The notes: generated by a model from the sequence alone, not told the origin. A DNA stretch of 64,000 nt from Variovorax sp. WDL1 (GCF_001541225.1 NZ_LMTS01000336.1:34296-98295), one strand, 5' to 3'; positions 17,208 to 25,484 are shown, numbered from the stretch's first letter. Translations and numbers: made by a program.

Positions 17208-17590
17208 TCTTTTTCCCGCCTGCGGGGGGTTGGGTTGCTCTGCGTCGCCTTCGCGGCCTGGTTGTTGAGTGCGGGCACCGGGCGCGCGGCAGCGTCGGGG
17301 CTCGCCTGCCCGCTCGGAGCATTCGCCGCTAGCCGGGCGCGGAGAGCTTGTTCGTTCTTCCTGTCGAGCTGATCCAATGGCACCAGCGCGCCTCCGGGGG
17401 TGACTGCGACGACCTCGAAGTCCAGTTGGACCGCCCAGATGACCGCGCCCAGCAGGCACAACGACAAAGCCGCGACGACGATGCCCGCCCATTCGGCGAT
17501 GGTCGTGAGCGCGCCGGTCATCTCCGGCGCTATCACGTCGGCAAGTGCGAGGGCATCGGAGCCCAATGGGTTCAGCGTCCTGGCATCCAT
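17204..17590 (-). CDS. icmM: IcmM/DotJ-type truncated paralogue of IcmL
   Basis: 128 residues with one transmembrane helix at about 30-55 (WAGIVVAALSLCLLGAVIWAV), followed by VVAVTPGGALVPLDQLDRKNEQALRA. This mirrors the membrane-proximal part of the neighbouring IcmL (IAATPDGRLIPIVPLD) but lacks its periplasmic domain. That is exactly how DotJ relates to DotI in Legionella. It ends in a disordered Pro/Ala/Arg tail. The next gene starts inside its stop codon (ATGA). Confidence 0.8.
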   Translation of the reverse strand: MDARTLNPLGSDALALADVIAPEMTGALTTIAEWAGIVVAALSLCLLGAVIWAVQLDFEVVAVTPGGALVPLDQLDRKNEQALRARLAANAPSGQASPDAAARPVPALNNQAAKATQSNPTPRRREKE

Positions 17591-17593
17591 TGC

Positions 17594-18208
17594 TCAACCT
17601 CGCGGCGCGCCGCCTGCGTCTACCAGGAGCAGGTCGGCCTCGGCCCGTGGTGCCCTCATCCCGATCTCGTGCAACCCCTTGGGCAAAGGCAGGGCCGGGC
17701 GCCGGTCGGGCGGCAGGAGCGAATCCTGGAATTCCTGGGTGCGTGCCGTACCAAAAGCCGTCGTAAACCGCTCCGCGAACGCGCTCCAGGCGAACCGATC
17801 CCCACGGTCCGGCATGATTTCGTTGATCCGAGCCCAGCCGCCCATGTTCTCGATGGCACGATTGAGCACCGGGCCCGTCGCCTCCAGCTTGGGCGCCACG
17901 TACGGGCCCACACGGCACACCAGGAGGTACAAGCGCTCCAACGCGGACTCTTCCTCCACGAACGTAGGGTCAAGCGCCTTGCGCAGATCCGAGACCGTGG
18001 GCGCCTTGCGGCTGTTCGTTGACACCCAGTTCAGAAGGAACTTGGTGGTTGCGTCCGGGCCGAACGACTCGATCGCTGCCAGCCAGGCGGTGACCTCGAG
18101 GTCGTTGAGCTCGTGCCGGCACGCGGCGCAGGCTTGCACGGCGGTCTCGAGGACGCTTGCGATCTCTTCCTGCGCGCTCATGTTCACGTTCTCGTCCTGC
18201 GTCCTCAT
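17594..18208 (-). CDS. Phage-type helicase-loader-like protein
   Basis: 204 residues. The N-terminal half resembles the G39P/loader type of replication protein: LEVTAWLAAIESFGPDATTKFLLNWVSTNSRKAPTVSDLRKALDP is split over residues 38-82, where the PT-x-DLRK element is typical. The C-terminal part (LNRAIENMGGWARINEIMP, AWSAFAERFTTAF) resembles the DUF6475 region found after phage initiators. It overlaps the DUF1376-like gene by ATGA. The likely role is to deliver or regulate the DnaB-type helicase encoded divergently nearby. This is a family-level inference without a decisive motif. Confidence 0.55.
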   Translation of the reverse strand: MRTQDENVNMSAQEEIASVLETAVQACAACRHELNDLEVTAWLAAIESFGPDATTKFLLNWVSTNSRKAPTVSDLRKALDPTFVEEESALERLYLLVCRVGPYVAPKLEATGPVLNRAIENMGGWARINEIMPDRGDRFAWSAFAERFTTAFGTARTQEFQDSLLPPDRRPALPLPKGLHEIGMRAPRAEADLLLVDAGGAPRG

Positions 18209-19104
18209 GCCGCGGCTCCCGGTGCTGCGCCGCGATGGCGGGCGAAGCCGAATCCAAAGCCACCCGGGGCGAATCCACCCGCAGAAGCGCCAGCCGCCGG
18301 CTTGACATCTGCGTCCTGGACGTCGCTTTTAGAGCCGAAGCGCTTCGCAAGCACCCGGTCGACCGAGGATTTGCTGCCTTTCAGGGCGGCGGACTCAAAG
18401 GACTGGGGTCCGGAGCGCACTGGACCAGACGACGCGCCCAGGGCGGGCATGAGTCGGGTCTTGCTGTCACGGGGCCAGTAACCGAAGTTGGACGAGAAGT
18501 CTCGCTGCGTGATGGAACTGGTGAAGAAGTTGCGGGCCGTGGCGTCCCAGTTCGAGTAGAGGCGCGTGCTCGATGTCGCGAAGTCCTTGAACTTCTGCAG
18601 CAGCCATGCCTTGTGCTCCTCGGTGATGAAGCCGGCCTCCTCCGCCTTTGCCAACAGTCCTTCGTTGAACTGGTAGTCCTTCGGGAGCGCTCGCTTTCCC
18701 TTGCTGCGCCCGGCAGGCTTCACCTCTCCGACGAGGGGGAACTCTTCCACGGCCAGGCTCGCAAGCGCGGACGACGCGACGAGTTCCTTGATCTGTGCCC
18801 CGAAGCGCTCGTTGACGGCATCGAACAGCTCAGCCATCTTGGCGTGGCGCCACGCACCACCTTCAACCTGCTCGAACCCCTCGAGCAAGCTTGCGCCGTT
18901 CTCGGCCCAAACATTTGCGCTCAAACCGCTCAAACGAGAGAGGATCAGCGGGTCACCCGAAATCGTCGCCGGCCGGGTCGAACGGAACGCCGCCTCGAGC
19001 AAGAGAACCCCTGCGCGCACCACAGCCGCGTCCGGCGAGTGAAACCACGCGCATTCGGTAAACCAGCGGATATCGAGCGCGGAATGTGTGCGTGTGTTGA
19101 TCAT
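18205..19104 (-). CDS. DUF1376-like replication initiation protein
   Basis: 299 residues. The N-terminal 110 residues match the DUF1376 layout common in phage O-type initiators: LDIRWFTECAWFHSPDAAVVRAG, LLLEAAFRSTRPATISGDP, LSRLSGLSANVWAENG and GGAWRHAKMAELFDAV. A linker with KALP-type basic residues leads to DATARNFFTSSITQRDF. The disordered C-terminus ends in GGFGFGFARHRGAAPG, one of the shared FGF-type motifs. ATG at 19104 was chosen because it aligns with the domain start. It is divergent from the helicase gene and heads the icm operon. Confidence 0.7.
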   Translation of the reverse strand: MINTRTHSALDIRWFTECAWFHSPDAAVVRAGVLLLEAAFRSTRPATISGDPLILSRLSGLSANVWAENGASLLEGFEQVEGGAWRHAKMAELFDAVNERFGAQIKELVASSALASLAVEEFPLVGEVKPAGRSKGKRALPKDYQFNEGLLAKAEEAGFITEEHKAWLLQKFKDFATSSTRLYSNWDATARNFFTSSITQRDFSSNFGYWPRDSKTRLMPALGASSGPVRSGPQSFESAALKGSKSSVDRVLAKRFGSKSDVQDADVKPAAGASAGGFAPGGFGFGFARHRGAAPGAAA

Positions 19105-19285
19105 GTTTTTTCGTCCGCGATGGTAGTCGCGCAAGGAGGTTTTGGAAAATCTTTTTGTACTTGCATTGACGTTTGTTGCTTCTTGTCTCCAGAATATCAA
19201 CACGAACCGCGATCCGTAAGTGCAGTTTCAAGAAAACTGGAATCTAAAGGTTTCGGTTTCGGAATGTTTAGTACGAAATCCTTCC
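19105..19285. promoter_or_regulatory. Divergent intergenic region between initiator and helicase genes
   Basis: 181 bases of relatively AT-rich DNA between two divergent replication genes. It must hold promoters for both directions. A plus-strand TTGACG (19166-19171) is followed 18-20 bases later by AGAATAT, a weak -10. AAGGAGGT at 19133-19140 is a perfect Shine-Dalgarno match with no well-spaced start codon. No clear inverted repeats were seen. It is a possible replication origin by context only. Confidence 0.35.
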
Positions 19286-20725
19286 ATGACCGCTACAACT
19301 GCACCTTTTGGCTTCCCACGTACGCAACAGCAGCAGCCCCCAGCAGAGGCCCCGATCGAAGCAGTAGCGGCACCGCCCTCGATCGAGCCCCTTGTCTCGC
19401 AGATCAGCGAGCGCACGGTGCTGTGTTCGCTCATGCAAGACGGCCGCGAGGACCTGTCAGGCCAGATCGCGGCGACCCTGAATGCCCAGGACTTCGGCGA
19501 AGAGATCCACATCAACCTGTTCCGCCTCTGGCAGCAGCTGGGCCAGTCGGGCCAGGCGCGCGACCTGGCGGCGCTGGTAGACGCCTCGCGCACGCACAAT
19601 GTGTTCACGGGCGGCGAGGACTACCTCATCAATCTCGCGACGAACCCCACCTATCTGACGGCCAGCGTGGAGGCCATCCAGGCGGCAGCGACCCGGATCA
19701 AGGAGCTGAGCGTGACGCGCACGGTGCTTGCGTCAGCCAAGCTCGTCGTGGAGAAGGCCGCCCTTGGGCAGACCTCGGTGGAAGCGCTGACCACCATGCT
19801 CGAAGACGCCGCCGGTAACGCCCGTACCTCGGCCAAGTCGTCGCGCACCGGCCCGGAGCACGTAGTCGGCTTTATCTCGGTGTTGCTCGAGCAGATCGAG
19901 CAGCGACTCCAGGGTCAGGAGGTCGATTCGGGCGTTACGACCGGATTCCCGAGCCTGGACAGGCTGCTCGGAGGCCACGGCATGGTCGATGAGGACCTGA
20001 TCGTGCTCGCCGCGCGGCCTTCGATGGGCAAGACCGCCATGGAGGTGAACTTCATGCTCGCCGCGGCCGAAGCGGGTCGCGCTGCCCTCCTCTACTCGAT
20101 GGAGATGCGCGGAACCTCCATGGCCAAGCGGATGATCTCGCGTGCAGGACGCGTTCCTGGTTCGGTCTTCAACAGCTCCGAGCAGTTGCCCGATCGGCTC
20201 GAATCGATCTACGAGGCTGCGCAGAAGCTCGGCAACCAGCACATCTACATCGATGAGTCGCCTGGCCTGTCACTTGCCGAGATCCGCACGCGCTCGCGCC
20301 TCTTTGCCGCGCAGAACGCGGGCAAGAAGCTGATCATCGGCGTCGACTACCTGCAGCTCATTGCCGCCGGCGCAGCAGCCAAGCCGGGTGCCGATGCTCG
20401 CGTGGTCGTGGGCGATGCGTCCAAGGGCCTCAAGCAGCTCGCTCGCGAGCTGAAGTGCCCCGTTGTCGCCCTCGCACAGCTGAGCCGGACGGTGGAGCAG
20501 CGCGCGAACAAGCGGCCCATGATGTCCGACCTGAAGGAATCGGGTCAGATCGAACAGGACGCGGACGTGATCATGTTCCTGTATCGCGACGAGGCCTACA
20601 ACCCCGAGACCCCCGAGCCCGGGATCACCGAAGTGATCGTGGCCAAGCAGCGCGAAGGCGCCACCGGCACGGTCAAGCTCGCCCACCAGCTGGCATCCTC
20701 ACTCTACGAGGACCACCTCCAATAA
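19286..20725 (+). CDS. Replicative DNA helicase, DnaB type
   Basis: 479 residues. The N-terminal domain follows a Pro/Gln-rich leader that contains APFGFPRT (residues 6-13). The RecA-like domain starts near residue 215 (TTGFPSLDRLLGG), with Walker A ARPSMGKTAMEVNF and a conserved LSRTVEQRANKRPMMSDLKESGQIEQDAD block split between H3 and H4. DnaB unwinds DNA at forks. It is plasmid-borne and phylogenetically free of the host copy. ATG at 19286 was chosen; a GTG at 19220 would add an unlike leader. The next gene overlaps the stop (TAATG). Confidence 0.92.
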   Translation: MTATTAPFGFPRTQQQQPPAEAPIEAVAAPPSIEPLVSQISERTVLCSLMQDGREDLSGQIAATLNAQDFGEEIHINLFRLWQQLGQSGQARDLAALVDASRTHNVFTGGEDYLINLATNPTYLTASVEAIQAAATRIKELSVTRTVLASAKLVVEKAALGQTSVEALTTMLEDAAGNARTSAKSSRTGPEHVVGFISVLLEQIEQRLQGQEVDSGVTTGFPSLDRLLGGHGMVDEDLIVLAARPSMGKTAMEVNFMLAAAEAGRAALLYSMEMRGTSMAKRMISRAGRVPGSVFNSSEQLPDRLESIYEAAQKLGNQHIYIDESPGLSLAEIRTRSRLFAAQNAGKKLIIGVDYLQLIAAGAAAKPGADARVVVGDASKGLKQLARELKCPVVALAQLSRTVEQRANKRPMMSDLKESGQIEQDADVIMFLYRDEAYNPETPEPGITEVIVAKQREGATGTVKLAHQLASSLYEDHLQ

Positions 20726-21129
20726 TGACTCCCGCCCCCTCACAACAGCCATCCAAGCCGAACAAGCGGCGCACCCGCTACAGCGCCAACGCCGTCGTCC
20801 GCAAGGAGGCTGAGCTGCTGAACATCTCGCCCGAGTTCGGCGTGTCCTTCTTCTTCAACCTCATGAATCGTGTCGTCAGCAGCGCCATGGTGAACGGCGA
20901 ATGCTGGATCCAGGGCATCGGGACCTTCAAGCGCACAGAGTACGCCGCGCGGCGGCGTCACAACCCTCGCACAGGCCAGATCGACCTCATTCCCGGGGGC
21001 GAAAAAATTACCTTCCATCCGATCAAGCCACGCAAGACGAAGGAAGGAACGCCCCCAAGCGCCGAACCCGCCCTGCGCGTCCGAAAACGCCCGCAGGCAG
21101 TCACGTCGACAGTGCACCGGTTGAAGTAG
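20725..21129 (+). CDS. HU/IHF-like DNA-binding protein with basic extensions
   Basis: 134 residues. The centre (about residues 18-97) matches HU/IHF: helices VVRKEAELLNISPEFGVSFF, then the beta arm GIGTFKRTEYAARRRHNPRTG and the closing strand EKITFHPIK. The basic N-terminal (NKRRTRYS) and C-terminal (RVRKRPQAVTS) tails are extra. HU-like proteins bend DNA and assist initiation and compaction. Start and stop codons overlap with the helicase gene (TAATG), so the two are co-translated. Confidence 0.85.
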   Translation: MTPAPSQQPSKPNKRRTRYSANAVVRKEAELLNISPEFGVSFFFNLMNRVVSSAMVNGECWIQGIGTFKRTEYAARRRHNPRTGQIDLIPGGEKITFHPIKPRKTKEGTPPSAEPALRVRKRPQAVTSTVHRLK

Positions 21130-21131
21130 TC

Positions 21132-21428
21132 ATGACCCTCGGAAGCATCAAATCACGCACGGAACTCCTGCTCATCGCTGCGGGCTGGCTATGGACCTTC
21201 TCCCTCGCTGGCTTCAACCGCCCCGCCCAGGCCCGGCACATGGCCGTCGCCGCAGCCATCGGTCTGGCGCTTTCGCTGGGCTTTCGGCGCTCTGTCATGG
21301 GCTTCTTTCGCGCAGACCTCGACAACCTGGGTGATCGCATCACTGATGCGTATCTGTGGACGATCGTCGCCTTTGTAGTGGGGATCGTCCTTGCCGTGTA
21401 TGTACTTGCGAGATCACCGCTTCTTTAA
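21132..21428 (+). CDS. Small membrane protein
   Basis: 98 residues with three hydrophobic segments: about residues 11-27 (LLLIAAGWLWTFSLAGF), 36-52 (HMAVAAAIGLALSLGF) and 74-95 (LWTIVAFVVGIVLAVYVLA). Arg residues between the first two suggest a cytoplasmic loop. It begins two bases after the HU-like stop codon and so belongs to the helicase operon. No family was recognised. Confidence 0.65.
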   Translation: MTLGSIKSRTELLLIAAGWLWTFSLAGFNRPAQARHMAVAAAIGLALSLGFRRSVMGFFRADLDNLGDRITDAYLWTIVAFVVGIVLAVYVLARSPLL

Positions 21429-21442
21429 CTCAGGGAACCCAC

Positions 21443-21982
21443 ATGCATCACCCAATTTTTCCCTCGGCCGTCACCGTGCGAAACCTCACCTTGCGCAACT
21501 CTTCGGGCGCCAAGGGCGATTTTTGGACCGCCGACGTTCAGATTGAACGAAAGGGCGAACCGACAGCGCGATTCGAATCCATCGTCTTCCTCGAGAGAGA
21601 AGGCATGGCGATCATTGTCGCCTGCCACAACGAAAGCATGCCCCCCGGATTCGAGGAGTTCTTTCAGCAAACAGCGTTTCTCGACTATCTGTGCGAGACC
21701 ACCGCCCGGGACTTCCTGAACCAGGACCCCCCGACATACATTGCAATCCGCGCTGGATTGGACCTGACCGAGATTCTGGTCGCCGGCGAGTACGTCCGGC
21801 AGCGAAGGGTCCCTCTCGGCATGGCCGTCAGCTACAAGCGTCCAGGGCACTCATTCAGCATAAAGACATTCGACCCCGAGCAGACCGCGCATTGGCTCAT
21901 GGGTCCGCCGCAGCGCCGCACACGCGCGGTTCATCGACCCGCAAAAAGCAAGGTGAACCGCACCAAGATGCGCCGTCCATGA
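21443..21982 (+). CDS. Unknown protein, last gene of helicase operon
   Basis: 179 residues, mixed alpha/beta, with a basic C-terminus (RRTRAVHRPAKSKVNRTKMRRP is split around Pro residues) that could bind nucleic acid. No signal peptide or membrane helix is visible. The start is 14 bases after the membrane-protein stop. No family was recognised. It is the last backbone gene before a lower-GC minus-strand pair. Confidence 0.6.
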   Translation: MHHPIFPSAVTVRNLTLRNSSGAKGDFWTADVQIERKGEPTARFESIVFLEREGMAIIVACHNESMPPGFEEFFQQTAFLDYLCETTARDFLNQDPPTYIAIRAGLDLTEILVAGEYVRQRRVPLGMAVSYKRPGHSFSIKTFDPEQTAHWLMGPPQRRTRAVHRPAKSKVNRTKMRRP

Positions 21983-21995
21983 CGATTGGGACTCT

Positions 21996-23288
21996 CTATA
22001 CATCCAGCCCTGTTCTTAGGGCCTCCAACTGATCGACTGCTTCTGCGACGGCCTCGCCCTGTGACAAGCCGCTAACGAGCTTCAGGACCAACGACTCGGC
22101 ACCGTCATTTGACTTTCGAATGCCGTTCTTCTTTCGCTCGGCGTTCGCGAACGTCAACAGAGCTGCCTTCTTTTCGGCCTTAACGTCCGTGAGGTTGAGG
22201 AAGGTTTGCACACGAAATTTCTCTTCAACAGCTCTCACCCATACCCCCGCCGTCCAATTCCAATCATCATCCTTCCCTTGCTTGTCGATAAATTGCTCGA
22301 AGGCATTCAAGCTGAATGCAGTCCGAACACGCCAGGGCTGAATCAGAACATCAGGAAACAGATCCCTCATCCTCGAGACGAACGGCGCGAAAGCAACCTG
22401 CCGGAAGCAGTTGGCCCAGATAAGCGGGCGCTTACAGAAGAGGCTAAAGAGTCGAAGGTTTGCTTTCCCTTCTATAGAGGCAACCCCATCGTTCAGAAGA
22501 CTCGATAGTTCCTTTGCACGCGTGGATCGGAAGCGGGAGTCAACGAGCGACTTCATCGCGAGCACCGCGTCACCGTGCGTGGTAGCCACTTGCAAGACAA
22601 GCTTTCCGAGAGGAGTGCTGGCTGCAGATTCTTCATCTTCCTCTTCGACCACTGCTCGAAACTGCGTCAACGTGAGCCTTACGCTATCGGAGACCGAATC
22701 ACGTTGCTCACACTGTCTGAGAAATTCCGAAAGCCAGTCGTACCCTATCGGCAACCAAAGCGAGTCGTCAACCGTAGCTTCATAGCTATCCAGGAAAATG
22801 TGCACACCCCGGAAATCGGGGAAGAGCTTCTCCAGCCCTTTGCGGTACTTCTTCAGCTGCCCATCCGATTGCTTGGCGCCAAACTTGTTTTCGATTGCAA
22901 TGTAGAAGTTCGCTACCGCATCCACGATGAGCACGTCGAGGCGGTCTTTGACGTCTTTCATCCCCACATCGACCTCTGTTGCCACCACCATCGACGAAAA
23001 CCCTTGACTGTGGATGCTGGAGGCCGCGAGGAAGCGTCGATCGTTCGCTGGCAGGCTTTCCGCCTCTTCACATTGACCTGCACGCGTGAGAATGGACTTG
23101 ATTGCATGATCACCCAGTCCGTGGGCTTGCGATGGGTCAAGCAACCATGCCAGCATGTTCGAGATCTGAATCTCTTTGGGGAAGCAGATCCGAAGCGGGT
23201 TGCTTGTTCCTGCCAGCCTCAACATGCGTTCTACGTCAGGGTCGCCATAAAGCGCGTTCGCGAATTCCATCCGATCTCGATCTGGCAC
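21996..23288 (-). CDS. PD-(D/E)XK nuclease superfamily protein
   Basis: 430 residues. The nuclease core lies at about residues 40-165: ISNMLAWLLDPSQAHGLGD, a Glu near ATEVDVG, then DRLDVLIVDAVANFYIAIENKFGAKQ (split around Ala), with D..IENK as the catalytic D and ExK and QLKKY downstream. This matches the PDDEXK_4 type often found in defence loci and mobile elements. The rest is a helical domain of unknown role. It lies just upstream of the FtsZ-like gene in transcription order, with 120 bases between, and it is AT-richer than the backbone. A restriction-like or nucleic-acid-degrading role is inferred. Confidence 0.8.
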   Translation of the reverse strand: MPDRDRMEFANALYGDPDVERMLRLAGTSNPLRICFPKEIQISNMLAWLLDPSQAHGLGDHAIKSILTRAGQCEEAESLPANDRRFLAASSIHSQGFSSMVVATEVDVGMKDVKDRLDVLIVDAVANFYIAIENKFGAKQSDGQLKKYRKGLEKLFPDFRGVHIFLDSYEATVDDSLWLPIGYDWLSEFLRQCEQRDSVSDSVRLTLTQFRAVVEEEDEESAASTPLGKLVLQVATTHGDAVLAMKSLVDSRFRSTRAKELSSLLNDGVASIEGKANLRLFSLFCKRPLIWANCFRQVAFAPFVSRMRDLFPDVLIQPWRVRTAFSLNAFEQFIDKQGKDDDWNWTAGVWVRAVEEKFRVQTFLNLTDVKAEKKAALLTFANAERKKNGIRKSNDGAESLVLKLVSGLSQGEAVAEAVDQLEALRTGLDV

Positions 23289-23408
23289 GGTCGATCCTTT
23301 GGGTGAGCAGTGAAATGGGCAAAGGGTAGCAGCGATTCAGGCCAAACCACGCCCCAGCCTCAGTCGCTCTGCATGAAGCGAAATCTTTGGATGCATGAAA
23401 GCGGGCAG

Positions 23409-24239
23409 CTAAGCCCCGGCGCCCGATTGCGGCCTACCACGAACCTTGTCCCAATATCTCCTTTCAAAGTCCTCTGCATCCTCCAGAGCATGGGTCTTGG
23501 ACGTGAAACCAATCGGTCTCAGGAGGTCCCGCCGCGAAGAAGTGGGCGCCGCCTGAAGTGCAGAAAGGAGCGCGTCCGTCAACAATGCATTGCCATGCGC
23601 GAAGAACTGCTTCATGGTCGGATTCTCAAAGCCGTCTTCGTCGAATAGTCGGACCTGATCGACAGCCACTAGCTGGTTAACCTGCATTGAAAGGGTCTGC
23701 ACATGAAAATTCGCGAGCCGAAACTGCTGATCTGTTTGCCATGGTTCAGGCAAGGTGACCGCCGCAATCGCGTAGACCCCGGCCCGGCTGGCAACTCGAC
23801 CAACCACAGGAGCTATGCCTGGCCCGTCGCCATCAGCCATCGCCGACACAATGCCAACAATGTCGAAGCCCTCAATCAGGCTCTTGATCCCCCCAGCGTT
23901 GCTATCTGCGAGTCGACGTGCTTTGAAGGATCTGTTCGCATTCCCCCTTCCATCGATCAGTAGGCTCCGGGGTATTCGCCGAGCCTCATACCCTTCCCGG
24001 CTCGTGTGAATGCCCGCGAAGCTCACCCCATCCATCCCGCGTGAGGCCATGTCTTCCACGCGTCTGTTGCCTTCTCCTCCAACGCCAAGGACAAGAATCG
24101 TGCGGCGAGACGGACTCTTCTCATTCAGAGCCGCCCAAGACCCTGCGAACCCTACGCCTCCTCCCAGAATCCCGAATACGACATGCCGTCGGCGTAGCGT
24201 TGACTTCGGGGTTGAGAATGGCAGGCAAGTTGGCTGCAT
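23409..24239 (-). CDS. Divergent FtsZ/tubulin-like protein with N-terminal membrane anchor
   Basis: 276 residues. After a twin-Arg-like basic stretch and hydrophobic segment (RRRHVVFGILGGGVGFAGSWAAL, residues 16-38, split at Gly) comes an FtsZ-type GTPase core: T1 loop ILVLGVGGEGNRRVEDM (48-64), a segment matching the IALGT region (SLLIDGRGN), and FDIVGIVSAMADGDGPGIAPVVGRVA (125-150), followed by AIAAVTLPEPW. The tubulin signature GGGTGTG is replaced by ADGDGPG. The C-terminal T7 catalytic loop NxDxxD is not recognisable. It may bind nucleotide but probably does not hydrolyse like FtsZ. An inhibitor, sensor or anchor role is possible. Confidence 0.7.
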   Translation of the reverse strand: MQPTCLPFSTPKSTLRRRHVVFGILGGGVGFAGSWAALNEKSPSRRTILVLGVGGEGNRRVEDMASRGMDGVSFAGIHTSREGYEARRIPRSLLIDGRGNANRSFKARRLADSNAGGIKSLIEGFDIVGIVSAMADGDGPGIAPVVGRVASRAGVYAIAAVTLPEPWQTDQQFRLANFHVQTLSMQVNQLVAVDQVRLFDEDGFENPTMKQFFAHGNALLTDALLSALQAAPTSSRRDLLRPIGFTSKTHALEDAEDFERRYWDKVRGRPQSGAGA

Positions 24240-24377
24240 AGGACCCGTTCCCTTATGAGATTGCGTTCGTTTGAAGGCAGATTGGATTGGTCTTCGGCCA
24301 TGCCAAGGTTAACCGAGGCTTCGGTTCTGCCGCATCAGCGAACGAACAGGTCGTTCAAAGCAAAGGTGGCATGCCGC

Positions 24378-24938
24378 CTATCGACCCAGCGCCACGGCCC
24401 TTCCCGAAGTTGCGGCCTGGAGAAACGCCTGGGCAGCATCGGCTTTAGCGCCGCTCGCCGATATCTGTGAGCGCAGCTCGCCGAGGGCGACCTCTGCCGA
24501 GACCTCCTGCGCATCGGTCACCGGCCGCACATCGCCCTTCTCGTTCGCACCAAAGCGCTGGCCGAAGTAGGCGCCGCTTGCAGCACGACCTAGTGCAAGC
24601 CAGGTCAACTTCTCACCAGGCAGCGGCTTCGTGGATAGCAGAGTGGCCGTCGCGCCCACCAGCTGCCGGCGCGAGCCATCCTTCATCACGAGGACGCTCC
24701 TCGCATTCACAAACGCCTGGACGAGCTTGCCGGCCGCCGCCTGCTCGGCACGCGCGGTCCGTTCTCTGGCGATCTCCTCGCCCCTCTGGTTCGCCAGGTA
24801 GACGACAGTGCCTGCAGCGACGACCAGCACCACCGCCGCGGCGCTGCCCCAGACGGGCCACCTCGATGCAGTTGCTCGTTGGGGTAGCGCAGCGGCGGGA
24901 CGGCTGCTTGCGAGTCGCTTCAACTGGGGGTTTGTCAT
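24378..24938 (-). CDS. Single-span membrane protein with Ala-rich coiled region
   Basis: 186 residues from ATG at 24938. A basic N-terminus is followed by one transmembrane helix at about 28-48 (VWGSAAAVVLVVAAGTVVYLA). A helical region rich in Arg, Ala and Glu comes next (EEIARERTARAEQAAAGKL), then a compact domain with VLVMKDGSRRQLVGATATLL. The topology suggests a periplasmic C-terminal domain. It is the last gene of a minus-strand operon. No family was recognised, but a minor transfer-machine component is conceivable. Confidence 0.6.
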   Translation of the reverse strand: MTNPQLKRLASSRPAAALPQRATASRWPVWGSAAAVVLVVAAGTVVYLANQRGEEIARERTARAEQAAAGKLVQAFVNARSVLVMKDGSRRQLVGATATLLSTKPLPGEKLTWLALGRAASGAYFGQRFGANEKGDVRPVTDAQEVSAEVALGELRSQISASGAKADAAQAFLQAATSGRAVALGR

Positions 24939-24942
24939 GTCT

Positions 24943-25215
24943 TCAAGCATTGGCCAGGAAGGCCAGCTTGCGCCCTCGCGGCAGCTTCTTGATGGCGTAT
25001 TCGGCCTTGGAAGCCTCAGATCGATCGGCGTACTGCCTGGCACCAAGGATGCGCACCGGCGGGTTCGCCCGGGTGAACTTCGCGCCCTTGCCGGCTTGGT
25101 GCGCTGCGAAGCGCTCTGCCAGCTTGTTGGTGATCCCGGCGTACATCACGCCGCCACGGCATTCCAGGAGGTACAGGCACCAGTCCCCGGGTGCAATGTG
25201 GGTCGCGCAGGTCAC
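24943..25215 (-). CDS. GIY-YIG nuclease domain protein (UPF0213 type)
   Basis: 90 residues spanning nearly the whole GIY-YIG domain: WCLYLLECRGGVMYAGITNKLAERFAAHQAG is the GIY...YIG-R region (here LYLL and YAGI), and the downstream catalytic Glu lies in EASKAEYAIKKLP. The small stand-alone form resembles YhbQ-type proteins implicated in DNA processing. It begins 8 bases after the upstream small gene and lies 4 bases before the next start. Confidence 0.85.
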   Translation of the reverse strand: MTCATHIAPGDWCLYLLECRGGVMYAGITNKLAERFAAHQAGKGAKFTRANPPVRILGARQYADRSEASKAEYAIKKLPRGRKLAFLANA

Positions 25216-25223
25216 GTGCTGGC

Positions 25224-25484
25224 TCAGAACAATGGGGCTTGGTGAGAGGCCGGCGACGGCCGCTTCGCGGGGACGTGGCTGCGTGCGAACTCGTGCGCCT
25301 CGCGAGCTACGGCAAGGTAGGCATCACTGGGCGCCTTCGTCAATTCCTGGCCCGGGACATACGCTGCCCAGATCCGGTCGCGAATGTCCTTGGGCAACGT
25401 GAACCAGTGCGGTGCGCAGCCCCAGAGCTTCGGGGGGACGTGGCGCTGGCAGCCAAGCCAGTGGCAGTTATGGGCTTCGCTCAT
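25224..25484 (-). CDS. Small Cys/His-rich protein
   Basis: 86 residues from an ATG that overlaps the upstream nuclease stop (ATGA). The N-terminus has a CHWLGC-x10-CAPHW pattern that could bind zinc, then KDIRDRIWAAYVPGQE. Small proteins of this look are frequent on phages and plasmids. The function is unknown. The translational coupling to the nuclease gene suggests a linked product. Confidence 0.65.
   Translation of the reverse strand: MSEAHNCHWLGCQRHVPPKLWGCAPHWFTLPKDIRDRIWAAYVPGQELTKAPSDAYLAVAREAHEFARSHVPAKRPSPASHQAPLF

Noticed and set aside
19142..19219. 26-residue lipoprotein-like leader peptide after AAGGAGGT
   Set aside because: The TTG start is only 2 bases from the Shine-Dalgarno core, too close for normal initiation, and no basic N-terminus is present.
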